From positions 1 to 64,000 of the forward strand of contig WTGC01000228.1 of the NCBI GenBank assembly GCA_011523705.1: 64,000 nt of DNA. Direction: 5' to 3'. The stretch comes from Chloroflexota bacterium. GTDB taxonomy: Bacteria > Chloroflexota > Anaerolineae > Aggregatilineales > Phototrophicaceae. Position numbers and translations under genes: made by a program. Of this stretch, positions 54,704 through 63,462 are shown in pieces (the first letter of the stretch is position 1; every line of letters starts with the position of its first letter). The notes under the pieces were generated by a model that was given only the letters and a program-made list of their open reading frames with translations, made no database searches and was not told the origin of the DNA.

Positions 54704-55627
54704 CTACTTGATGCTGCGCGGATCAAGGGCATCGCGCAAGCCATCGCCGATGAAGTTGATCGCGAGCACGGTTACCACGATGAAGGCCCCGGGGAAGACC
54801 CAGATCCACCAAATGCGATCGACCTGACCCTCAAACTCCGTGATCATATTGCCCCAGGTGGCTGTCGGCGGCTGAATGCCGAAACCCAGAAAGCTCAGAT
54901 AGGCTTCGGTCAAGATACCGGCGCCGACGCCCAAAGTGGCGGTCACGATGATCGGTTCAATCAAGTTGGGCAATATCGACCGCAGCAGAATATGTCGGTG
55001 GCCAGCCCTGATCGCGCGAGCAGCCAGCACAAACTCCCGCTACTTCAAGGAGTAGACCTGGGCGCGCACAATCCGAGAGAGCTGCATCCAGCTTGTTAAG
55101 CCAATCAGCATGACGACAATGACGACCGTGTTGCTCATCTCTCGTCCCAAGACGGTGATATTGCTCGAATCGCGGGCCAGGGCAGATGATAGGACGAGCA
55201 AGAGGATCAGCGGCGGAATCGAAAGCAGGGCTTCGGTCATGCGGCTGAGCAGACTGTCAACCCAGGCGCCGACGTAGCCGGAGATTAGGCCGACGAAGGA
55301 ACCGAGAGTTATGGAAATTGCGACCGCCAGAATGCCAATCGCAATGGAAATCTGGCCGCCGTAGATAGCTCTAATCAATATGCTGCGCCCGACCTGGTCA
55401 GTGCCAAAAGGTTGCGCGATTGTCGGCGGTGAATAGCGATTTAGGATATCAGGTTTGTTGCCCGCCGCCTCCTCGACGAAAAGAGTGCCGAGAATGACGA
55501 AGGCAACAACACCGACCAAAAGCAGGCTTCCCAGTACCGCCATGCGATGTGAAAGGAATCGGGACCGGGCGAGTCGCGCCAAGCCGCGCGTCAGATCAGC
55601 GGCAGCGGCTGCTCGCGATGTGATCAT
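54704..55627 (-). pseudogene. OppC/DppC-like peptide ABC permease with an in-frame TAG
   Basis: The frame encodes an OppC-type permease with PFGTDQVGRSILIRAIYGG near the N-terminus and a C-terminal LGFGIQPPTATWGNM and GDGLRDALDPRSIK, all typical. At 55040-55042 a TAG replaces one codon in the docking region: SLK-stop-REFVLAARA, where most members have a glutamate or similar. Without it the gene would have 307 codons. The ATG at 55627 is chosen; the frame stays open beyond it, but the DNA there is the sense strand of a broken ornithine cyclodeaminase. The partner permease, ATPases and binding protein are not in the window. Confidence 0.87.
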
Positions 55628-56015
55628 CACGGCGACGCCCGCCAAGTCATTCTTCTTGCGTGACTCATTCGTTCGCTCTGGAACTTTCGTCGCCGCCGTC
55701 GGCGCAGACAGCCCGGGCAAGCAAGAACTGGAGCCCAGCCTAATCGCTAAGGACAAACTCGTCGTCGATATACTTGAGCAGTGCGCGGAAGTGGGGGAGT
55801 TGCATCATGCGCTCGACGCCGGACTGATGACTAAAGACGCTGTTCATGCTGAGCTGGGCGAAGTCTTTGCTGGTAATAGATCCGGGCGCGCCAATGAAGA
55901 GGAGGCAATCATATTTGATGCAACCGGCAGCGCCATTCAGGACACGGCGGCAGTGGCAGTCTACGAGCGGGCCATGGCGCAAGGCCTCGGCTCGTCCTTT
56001 CGCGTCTATGATTGA
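55605..56015 (+). pseudogene. C-terminal fragment of an ornithine cyclodeaminase/mu-crystallin-family enzyme
   Basis: About 135 residues matching the last third of the family: DVIITATPAKSFFLRDSFV, GTFVAAVGADSPGKQELEPSL, the GELHHALDAG block, and EEEAIIFDATGSAIQDTAAV near the end. Nothing before 55605 matches; the sequence there runs antisense through the OppC-like gene, so the N-terminal two thirds (including most of the NAD-binding fold) are gone. The join lies at about 55600-55620. The intact enzyme would reduce a ketimine or remove ammonia from ornithine or a similar amino acid. Confidence 0.85.
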
Positions 56016-56060
56016 AGACTTGCGGCGTCATAATCGAATAAGAATCCGATGAGGCGGACA

Positions 56061-56960
56061 ATGCGCGACGATATCGCGGGCATCTCGCACGAATACACAA
56101 TGGTCAACGGCATAAGATTGCATTTCGTCCAAGGCGGGAAGAACAAAGCCCGCCCGGTCATGCTCGTGCACGGCCTCTTCGAGACCTGGCGCATGTGGCG
56201 CTATGTTTTGCCGGCCCTGATGAAAAACCACTACGTCGTCGTGCCAGATATGCGCGGCTATGGCGAAAGCGACAAGCCCCCGCTCGAGGTGATGGACAAG
56301 GGCAATCAGGCGCGCGACTTCTATGAGCTGGCGCAGCAACTGGAACTGGGCCGATTTGTGCTCTACGGTCACGATCGTGGCGGCCGGGCCGCGCGGCGCT
56401 ACGGCTTGGATTATCCGGAGACCCTGCGAGGGCTGGCACTGCTGGATATTTTGCCGACCGAGTATATTTACCAGGAGATGACCTCCAGCACGGTCGGACC
56501 GCACCATTGGGATCAGCTCTTTAAGCTGGCGTCACCGATTTCGGAACAGCTCATGGCGTCGAAGGACAATGTTGAACTCTACATCCGCCATTTCTATAAT
56601 CGCTCCGAGGGCTTTCTTGATTTGCTTCAAGCTGACGGGACCTGGGAGCACTATTATCACGCCATTACCCAGCCCGGCGCCATGTTAAGCATGCTGTACG
56701 ATTACCGGGCCGCGTTCAATGTCGATGTGCCTCGCCTGCGCGATGAGCTCAACCGCGGTGTCACCATTGATGTGCCTACGCTGATCCTGTGGGGCAGGCA
56801 GGGCAATCTGGCGCGCTCGCCAGCGATGGATGTGTGGCGCGTTCGCTGCTCCAATGCCGAAGGGGCCGAGGTGCCCTGCGGCCACTATCTGCCAGAAGAA
56901 GCGCCGGAGATCGTGTTGGATCACATGCTGCGCTTTGCCGACAAGTGCTTTTCTAACTGA
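56061..56960 (+). CDS. alpha/beta hydrolase, fluoroacetate/haloacetate dehalogenase type
   Basis: A 299-residue hydrolase that carries the full set of residues known from fluoroacetate dehalogenase (Rhodopseudomonas RPA1163): nucleophile D105 in GHDRGGR, carboxylate-binding R106 and R109, D129 in LLDILPT, halide-binding H149-W150 in GPHHWDQ, Y215 in YDYRA and base H275 in PCGHYLP. Spacings between them (24, 20, 65 and 60) are close to those of the known enzyme (24, 21, 63, 61). The oxyanion motif HGLFETWRMW is near residue 37. GAGG 6 bases before the ATG at 56061 supports that start; another ATG four codons upstream exists. Homologous epoxide or ester hydrolases are the alternative. Confidence 0.8.
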   Translation: MRDDIAGISHEYTMVNGIRLHFVQGGKNKARPVMLVHGLFETWRMWRYVLPALMKNHYVVVPDMRGYGESDKPPLEVMDKGNQARDFYELAQQLELGRFVLYGHDRGGRAARRYGLDYPETLRGLALLDILPTEYIYQEMTSSTVGPHHWDQLFKLASPISEQLMASKDNVELYIRHFYNRSEGFLDLLQADGTWEHYYHAITQPGAMLSMLYDYRAAFNVDVPRLRDELNRGVTIDVPTLILWGRQGNLARSPAMDVWRVRCSNAEGAEVPCGHYLPEEAPEIVLDHMLRFADKCFSN

Positions 56961-56992
56961 AGCCATGCCGAATCTGATCACGGCTTAATTCG

Positions 56993-58513
56993 ATGTCGAA
57001 GATTCTATCCTGGAATCAGCGCATCGGCGCGCTTTCGGCTGCGCATCCCGACAAGCCGGCAATCATTTTCATCCCGGTGGCGGGTGAGCAACGGCATATC
57101 AGTTGGCGCGAGCTTGACGAGACGACCAACAGAATCGCGTGCTGGATGGCTTCTCGCGGCATCAATGAAGAATCGCGCGTGGCAATCGGCCTCTTCAATT
57201 CGCCCGATCATTACTTCGCCGCGATCGCCGCCTGGAAACTCGGCGCTTTGGTATTGCCCTTGGCCGGCAACGCGCCCGCTCGCGAGCGGAATAATATGCT
57301 TGAAGTGTTTTGTCCCAGCCTGGTCATCACTGGCTGGTGCGATACCGATTGGCTCGCCTTCTCCGCCACCGAGATGCTGTCCGAATCCGCCCCCTGCGAT
57401 GCATCCAGGCTGCCGGATGTCATCCCTCATCCCGGTAAGGCAATTGGTTCCGGCGGCTCCTCCGGTCAGCCAAAAGTGATCGTCTATCCGCATCCCTGGG
57501 CTTTTGATCTAGAGCGTCTCCCGCCCGGCTCGCCGGACCTGGGCTTGCGGCCGGAGCAGGTCTATATGGTCGCCGGACCGCTCTAATTCAACTCCAGCTT
57601 TACCCTGAGCAATCGCGCTTTGTTCGCCGACAATACCTTAGTCGTTCTGGGTCGCTTTGACGCCGCCAAAGCAGTCGATGCGATCGAACAATACCGGGTG
57701 CAGAATTTCTTCCTGGCGCCGATTCACATGAAACGCGTTGTTGAATTGCCGGGCGTCACCGAGCGGGATTTTTCCAGCGTCGAGTCCATGTTCCATACCG
57801 GCGGACCCTGCGCGCCCTGGTTGAAGCGCGCCTGGATGAAGCTGATTCCACCGGCCAAAGTGCTGGAAGCTTATGGCACAACCGAAGGCAATGGCATCAC
57901 CACCGTTCGCGGCGATTCGTGGCTGGAGCGCCCGGGCACGGTCGGGCGCCCGCGAGGCTGTGAGATGCGGATTCTGGATGATGCGGGAGAAGAAGTGGCG
58001 ACTGGCGCGATTGGCGAGATCTTCATGCGTTCGCAGGCCTCGGGCTCGACCTTTCAGTACCTGGGTTCGCCGAGCCTGAGGCGCACCCACGATGGATTCA
58101 TGAGCATGGGCGATATGGGCTGGGTTGATGACGATGGCTATCTCTATCTGGCCGATCGCCGCGTCGATTTGATCGTCACCGGTGGCGCCAACGTGTATCC
58201 GGCCGAGGTGGAGTCGGTCTTATCCGAACTCGCGGCGGTCGCCGATGTGGCGGTGATTGGTTTGCCCGATGGCGAGCTGGACAAGCGCGTCCACGCGATC
58301 ATCCAGCCGACCGACCCTTCCAGTCCGCCCTCAGCGCTCGAACCGGACAAGCGCTGTCGGCAGCAGTTGCTATCATACAAGGCGCCGAAGTCATACGGAT
58401 TTGTGGCCGAGTTGCCGCGTCTCTCATCGGGCAAGATACGGCGCAGCGCCTTGGTGGACGAGCGTTTATCCGGCTGGACCAATGACATGATTGCCGTAAG
58501 CGCAAGGACTTAG
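56993..58513 (+). pseudogene. acyl-CoA ligase (adenylate-forming) broken by one in-frame TAA
   Basis: A 506-codon frame for an AMP-forming acid-CoA ligase. The first half (to 57583) holds the P-loop as GSGGSSGQPKVIVY; a TAA at 57584-57586 falls in AGPL-stop-FNSSFTLS, where relatives have a tyrosine (PLYHN), so a TAC or TAT to TAA change is the simplest cause. The second half (from 57587 in the same frame) has YGTTEGNGIT, GDMGWVDDDGYLYLADRRVDLI and the C-terminal SGKIRRSAL lysine. The rest of the protein looks well kept, so the loss is recent or reflects a sequencing error. Neighbours suggest a role in side-chain or fatty acid-like breakdown. Confidence 0.85.
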
Positions 58514-58523
58514 TCGAAAAGAC

Positions 58524-59681
58524 ATGAGCTTCTGGGAACGTAATCCGATTTATGTGGTCGGCGCGGCGGAAACATTGCTCGGCGTCGTGCCCGACCATAC
58601 GGAGCTTTCGATGTTTGCCTTGGCGGCGCAAGAAGCCTTGAGCGAAGCGGGTATGACATTCAAGGATGTGGATGGCATATTCGTCAATTATATGGGCGAG
58701 GAAGGCAGCGTTCAGGTCGGCGAATATCTGGGCATCTCCGCGCCGCGCTATGTCGATTCTGCTGATATTGGCGGCGCCTCCTTCGTCGCCTTTGTGCATC
58801 ACGCGATGAATGCGATCCCCTACGGACGCTGCGAAGTGGCGCTGATCGGCTACGCTTCGCGCCAGCGCAGTCTGCGCAACCGGAGCTATACGCTGAAAGA
58901 GAGGGGATTGGATAACGCGGCGCAGTTCGAGAAGCCTTACGGCTTGCCCTCGCCGATCGGCTATTACGCCATGATCGCCGCGCGGCATTTCCATGAATAC
59001 GGGACACAAAGCGAACAGCTAGCGGAAATCGCGGTGGCGGCGCGCCGGTGGGCGCAGTTGAATCCCAAAGCCTGGAAACGCAATCCTTTGACCGTTGAGG
59101 ACGTGATGGAGTCGCGCCTGATCTGTAAACCCTTGCGCCGGCTCGATTGCTGTCTCATTACCGATGGCGGCGGCGCTGTCATTCTCAGCAACAAGGAGCG
59201 GGCGCGCGACGCCAGAAAGAAACCAGTTCGGGTGCTGGGCGCTGGCGAAAGCCAAACGCGCTGGAATCTGTCGCAGGCGGCCGACATCACAGTGACCCCG
59301 GGCGTCGTATCCGGGCGCGCGGCCTTGGGCATGGCTGGCATCTCGCCGACGAACGTCGATTTCCTCCAGCCCTATGATTCCTTCACCATTACGGTGCTAA
59401 CGGCGCTGGAAGACTTGGGCTTCTGCAAGAAAGGGGAGGGCGGCGCATTCGTGGAAAATGGTCGTTTGGCGCCCGGCGGGGCTTTGCCGGCGATGACATC
59501 CGGCGGCGGCTTGTCTTACAATCATCCCGGCGCGCTGGGTGTCCAGATCATCATCGAAGCGGTGCGGCAACTGCGTGGCGAAGCGGGTGCGCGTCAATTG
59601 GAAGATCCCAAGATCGGCGTGGTCCATGGCGTGGGCGTCTTGCTTTCGACGGCGGCAACGGCGGTGCTGGCTAATGACTGA
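58524..59681 (+). CDS. thiolase-fold protein, probably a Ltp2-like aldolase
   Basis: A 385-residue thiolase-superfamily protein. The usual nucleophilic cysteine is missing: the equivalent site reads DIGGASFVAF near residue 78. The C-terminal part has GGGLSYNHPGALG near 330, with a histidine and a nearby tyrosine. Thiolase-like proteins paired with DUF35 partners and lacking the cysteine are known as retro-aldolases (Ltp2 with ChsH2) in steroid side-chain breakdown. The DUF35 gene follows with overlap. Aldol cleavage of a beta-hydroxyacyl-CoA is therefore the best guess; a true thiolase is less likely. Confidence 0.8.
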   Translation: MSFWERNPIYVVGAAETLLGVVPDHTELSMFALAAQEALSEAGMTFKDVDGIFVNYMGEEGSVQVGEYLGISAPRYVDSADIGGASFVAFVHHAMNAIPYGRCEVALIGYASRQRSLRNRSYTLKERGLDNAAQFEKPYGLPSPIGYYAMIAARHFHEYGTQSEQLAEIAVAARRWAQLNPKAWKRNPLTVEDVMESRLICKPLRRLDCCLITDGGGAVILSNKERARDARKKPVRVLGAGESQTRWNLSQAADITVTPGVVSGRAALGMAGISPTNVDFLQPYDSFTITVLTALEDLGFCKKGEGGAFVENGRLAPGGALPAMTSGGGLSYNHPGALGVQIIIEAVRQLRGEAGARQLEDPKIGVVHGVGVLLSTAATAVLAND

Positions 59682-60075
59682 TCCGGCTTTGGAACCCTAC
59701 GGCGATCCCATCACCGGGCCCTTCTGGGAAGCGGCGGCGCGCCGCGTCTTGCTGATACAGCGCTGTGAAGACTGCGAAGCTTGCCAGTTTTATCCCCGCC
59801 CAATCTGCCTCGCGTGTGAGTCCAGACATCTCGCCTGGATTGAGGCGAGTGGGACGGCGACCATTTATTCGCTGACCACTGTACACTTGCGCACGGCGCC
59901 CGAATTCGAGCCGCCCTATGTCACGGCGCTGATCGACCTCGATGAAGGCGTGCGTATGCTCACCATTATCATCGGAGATAATCCCAAGATCGGGGATCGC
60001 GTCCGCTTGGCTTGGCGTGAACGGGACGGATTGCCGCCCCTGCCGATTTGGACGACCGAATGGCGCAAACAGTGA
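59674..60075 (+). CDS. DUF35 OB-fold/zinc-ribbon protein
   Basis: A 133-residue partner of the thiolase-fold protein. The zinc ribbon is seen as CEDCEACQFYPRPICLAC near residues 31-48 (two CxxC pairs), followed by the OB fold (SGTATIYSLTTVHL). Such proteins bind the acyl-CoA and stabilise their thiolase-like partner. The ATG at 59674 overlaps the previous stop by 8 bases, so the two are coupled; an apparent start far upstream lies inside the thiolase gene and is not used. Confidence 0.88.
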   Translation: MTDPALEPYGDPITGPFWEAAARRVLLIQRCEDCEACQFYPRPICLACESRHLAWIEASGTATIYSLTTVHLRTAPEFEPPYVTALIDLDEGVRMLTIIIGDNPKIGDRVRLAWRERDGLPPLPIWTTEWRKQ

Positions 60076-60096
60076 TTCTGAGCAGGATTTGACGCC

Positions 60097-61002
60097 GTGA
60101 AGCGATTAGAGGGACGCGTCGCCATCGTGACTGGGGCCGGGCGCGGGCTTGGGCGCGAACATGCGCTGCTTTTGGCGCAACATGGGGCGGCGGTCGTCGT
60201 CAACGACCTCGGCAGCGATGTCCATGGGCGTGGTGAAGACATAACACCGGCCTGCCAAGTCGTGCAAGAGATTCGGAACGGCGGAGGTGAAGCCATCATC
60301 AGCGGGCACGATGTTGCCGACTGGGGGCAGGCGGCGGCGCTCGTGCGATTGGCGGTTGAAGCCTTCGGTGATTTGCATGTTCTGGTGAACAACGCCGGCA
60401 TTCTGCGTGACCGGACTTTGGCGAATATGACCGAGGCAGAATGGGATGCGGTGATCCGCGTTCATCTCAAGGGTCATGCGGCGCCAACTCGCCACGCCCT
60501 CGCCTACAGGCGCGATCAGTTCAAGGCGGGAAAAGCGGTGAATGCCTCGGTCATTCACACCAGTTCGGTCGCTGGCTTTGCCGGGAATTTCGGCCAGGCG
60601 AACTATGCGTCGGCCAAGCTCGCGGTGGCTGCCCTGTCACAGGTTGTAGTCTTGGAGGCGGGAAAGTACGGCATACGCTCCAATGTCGTTTCGCCGGCTG
60701 CCAGAACGCGCATTACCGAGCAGGCCAATCCGCTGCCGCTATCTGATAGGGCCGAGGGCGATCTCGACCGGCGCCATCCGGGCAATGTATCGCCCTTGAT
60801 CGCTTGGCTCGCCGATGCCAACTGCCCTGCTACGGGGCAAGTGTTTCATGTCGACAGCAATCGCGTCCTGATCGCCGCATTGCCGACGATCGTTGATACA
60901 GCGAAAACGCAAGGTCGATGGACGCTGGAGGCGCTGGATGAAGCGCTGCCTGCTAAATTGCAGCCGCTGCCGGATTTGCAGGCCTGGTTCCAGAGAGTTT
61001 GA
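60097..61002 (+). CDS. short-chain dehydrogenase/reductase (MFE2/HSD17B4-like)
   Basis: A 301-residue NAD-dependent hydroxyacyl-CoA or hydroxysteroid dehydrogenase. Rossmann motif TGAGRGLG near residues 12-19, NDLGSDVHGRG near 36, NNAGI near 98 and the catalytic S/Y/K (TSSVAGFAG...YASAK near 150-170) are all visible. The NDLG segment with the extended loop is typical for the dehydrogenase part of peroxisomal multifunctional enzyme 2. The GTG start has AGGA about 9 bases upstream. It ends the cluster and belongs with the thiolase-fold/DUF35 pair. Confidence 0.88.
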   Translation: MKRLEGRVAIVTGAGRGLGREHALLLAQHGAAVVVNDLGSDVHGRGEDITPACQVVQEIRNGGGEAIISGHDVADWGQAAALVRLAVEAFGDLHVLVNNAGILRDRTLANMTEAEWDAVIRVHLKGHAAPTRHALAYRRDQFKAGKAVNASVIHTSSVAGFAGNFGQANYASAKLAVAALSQVVVLEAGKYGIRSNVVSPAARTRITEQANPLPLSDRAEGDLDRRHPGNVSPLIAWLADANCPATGQVFHVDSNRVLIAALPTIVDTAKTQGRWTLEALDEALPAKLQPLPDLQAWFQRV

Positions 61003-61275
61003 AGGCGCCGCCTTGCTTACGTTCACTCGACGATAATCCGCCAGCGAAAGCGGATTCGTTACGTACTGAGATTGGCCGTTTAGCGCCGCCGTCACACCAC
61101 CGGATCAGCCGGATAGCACTGCGAATGAGCCCTCGCAATACCAGCAGACGGATAGCCGGAGTCGAGTAAACCAACTATCTATTACTGACCGTTTCAAGCG
61201 CCAAGCTTTCTTGAGTCGATTCTGCCGCCAAGGCAAGCGCGATAGGGATTCCACAAATTCGCCCGCCAATCTCGG

Positions 61276-63462
61276 CTAGAGCCGCAAGATACTTTCCACC
61301 GCACCCGCAACATCAACATAATCCGCGCTGTAGGCTTCACACAGCAAGGGCGAGGGAACGAATCGGTCATATTTTTCGCGCTGGAGACTGTATTCGCTTA
61401 CCCGTTTGGCGAGCGCCTCGGCAGATGGCGGTTCCTGGCAGTGGCGCCGAAGCTGCTCTCTCAAGTCGGCGGCGGACGCGCATGATGCCTCCAGCACCAG
61501 ATAATGGGGCGTGTCCTGATCCGGCACACCGATTCCGAAATGTCGAAGTAGAAGGACGAGGGTGGCGAACTGCCGCGTGCCGCACCAGGGGAATAGAAGG
61601 AAGCGATTGGCAGCCAAGGGCAATATGGATGTCGTTGCCAGGTCGACGCGCTGCGCCGCCCCTCGAGCGAGCTCCAGCCGTGTGCGAGCGCGACCGGTCA
61701 TGAAGACAAAGTTGGAGTCAGCCAGCAGGATCTGGCGCATCTTTTGCAGAATCCGCGTGTGAATCTCGATGCCCGGAGAAGTCCACCTTGTTTTGCCACG
61801 ACCTTTCGCCCGCGCCACTTCAACGATGCGGCGCTCGCTGTCCACGCTCAGCACGCGCCACATGAATCCCGCGAGCACCAGGGTGCTGTCGATATTAGGC
61901 GCTTTTGGTATCGTGCCAATCTCGCGCGATTTGTCGCGAACGCGGAACTCGTCGGCAACCAGGAAGACCGAATAGAAGCGGTAGTTGTGGACGATATCCT
62001 CCGCCTCCAGCCCGATAATCAAGCGGCCAGTTTCCGTTTTTTGCAGGTGTTCAATTTCGAGCAGATGACGCAGCAACTGGCGGAATTGCTCGGTCGTCAC
62101 GTCTTTGAATGGTGATAGAGTCAGGACGCGCTCAGCCAGTCGCGCTGGCGTCAGTTCGGTATGTGAATAGAGGATGCTCACCGTCTGGTGGTAGAGCAAG
62201 CTGAAGGGCAGGCGCGGAATCTGGGGCGGCTCGATCCACCTCTCTTCGGCGTAAAGCTGGATGATGGCGAGGGTTTGCAGCAGGTTCCAGGGCACTTCTT
62301 CGCCAAAGTGGGCGGCTTCCGATTGATTCTCGGTGGTATAGGAGCACATCCGCGGTGGCGCTTCGCGGCGGCCAGAGCGGCCCAGGCGCTGCACAAAGCT
62401 GGCGACCGAGTGCGTGGCATTGATCTGCAAGACTTGATCCAGCTGCCCGAGATCAATGCCGAGCTCCAGGGTGACGGTCGCGGCGACGCAGGCGGGTGTG
62501 TTTTCGGCTTTCATCGCCGCTTCGGCGCTCTCGCGATAGGGCGCCGAAACATTGCCGTGATGCGCATGATAAAAGTTGGGCAGACCGTCGCGCTCGGAAA
62601 TCCGCCGCATATTCAAGCTAATCTCTTCCACCGCGCTCCTGCTATTGGCGAAGATCAGCGTCTTCAGCGAGCGCCGCGTCATCTGGTGTATGTCCATGAA
62701 GTACTGTTCCGTGTCGACCAGCAGCGTATCCAGGTCGCTAGTTTGGCGTGTATCTTCGGACGGCAAAAGAAAATACTTGACGGCAAGCTCCAACTCGGAT
62801 TTTCCCGGTCCCATGATCTTTTCCACGCCGAGGCTTGAGCGGCCGCGCAGCCAGTCCATCGCTATGTCCGGCTCGCCCAAGGTGGCGGACAGACCTATCC
62901 GCCGGACTGGCACAGATTGAAAGCGCTCGAGGCGCTCGAGCTGGCACATCACTTGCCGGCCGCGATCCGAATCGATAAAGGCGTGCACCTCGTCGATGAT
63001 GACAAAACGCAAGTCGCCGAAGAGGCGCCTGAGTTCAAAGGTCCGATGCATCAGCATCGCTTCCAGCGACTCGGGAGTGATTTGCAGGATGCCGCGCGCG
63101 CGTTGCAGAAAGCGCTGTTTTTTGGATTGAGACACATCGCCATGCCAGCCTTGCGCCGGGATATCCGTGTCTTCAAGCAAGCCGGCGATGCGGAAGAACT
63201 GGTCGTTGATGAGCGCCTTCAGCGGACCGATGTAAAGCGCGCCGATAGAAGTCGGCGGGTCGCGGTCGAGCTCCGTGATGACGGGGAGGAGGGCTGCTTC
63301 GGTTTTGCCGCTGGCGGTGGCGCTGCAGATCAAGACGTGATTCGGTTCGTCGATGATGGCGTCAATGGCTCTCGCTTGGACCTCACGAAGCGCTTCCCAT
63401 TTGTGGCGATAAATGTATTCCTGGATGAAGGGCGCGAGCTTGTAGAAGGCGTTCTCGCTCAT
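61276..63462 (-). CDS. Lhr-like DEAD/DEAH helicase (BrxHI-like)
   Basis: A 728-residue superfamily 2 helicase: Walker A SATASGKTE near 45, DEVH box IIDEVHAF near 155, SATLGEP near 205, and late motifs (TLELGIDLGQLDQVLQIN and FVQRLGRSGRR near 340-370). After the helicase core is a C-terminal Lhr-type extension, shorter than full-length Lhr (about 1500). The start overlaps the previous gene's stop by ATGA. Such a helicase following a DUF2791 ATPase is the brxD-brxHI pair of some BREX phage defence systems; other DUF2791-helicase operons, such as those with TerB proteins, are possible. Confidence 0.85.
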   Translation of the reverse strand: MSENAFYKLAPFIQEYIYRHKWEALREVQARAIDAIIDEPNHVLICSATASGKTEAALLPVITELDRDPPTSIGALYIGPLKALINDQFFRIAGLLEDTDIPAQGWHGDVSQSKKQRFLQRARGILQITPESLEAMLMHRTFELRRLFGDLRFVIIDEVHAFIDSDRGRQVMCQLERLERFQSVPVRRIGLSATLGEPDIAMDWLRGRSSLGVEKIMGPGKSELELAVKYFLLPSEDTRQTSDLDTLLVDTEQYFMDIHQMTRRSLKTLIFANSRSAVEEISLNMRRISERDGLPNFYHAHHGNVSAPYRESAEAAMKAENTPACVAATVTLELGIDLGQLDQVLQINATHSVASFVQRLGRSGRREAPPRMCSYTTENQSEAAHFGEEVPWNLLQTLAIIQLYAEERWIEPPQIPRLPFSLLYHQTVSILYSHTELTPARLAERVLTLSPFKDVTTEQFRQLLRHLLEIEHLQKTETGRLIIGLEAEDIVHNYRFYSVFLVADEFRVRDKSREIGTIPKAPNIDSTLVLAGFMWRVLSVDSERRIVEVARAKGRGKTRWTSPGIEIHTRILQKMRQILLADSNFVFMTGRARTRLELARGAAQRVDLATTSILPLAANRFLLFPWCGTRQFATLVLLLRHFGIGVPDQDTPHYLVLEASCASAADLREQLRRHCQEPPSAEALAKRVSEYSLQREKYDRFVPSPLLCEAYSADYVDVAGAVESILRL

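Noticed and set aside
54671-55099. 142-codon open frame on the plus strand over the broken OppC gene
   Set aside because: Antisense to the conserved permease C-terminus, which matches its family much better.
53953-58513. Stop-codon reassignment as the cause of the interrupted genes
   Set aside because: TAA, TAG and TGA all occur as internal stops and all are used as normal ends, so no single reassignment explains them.
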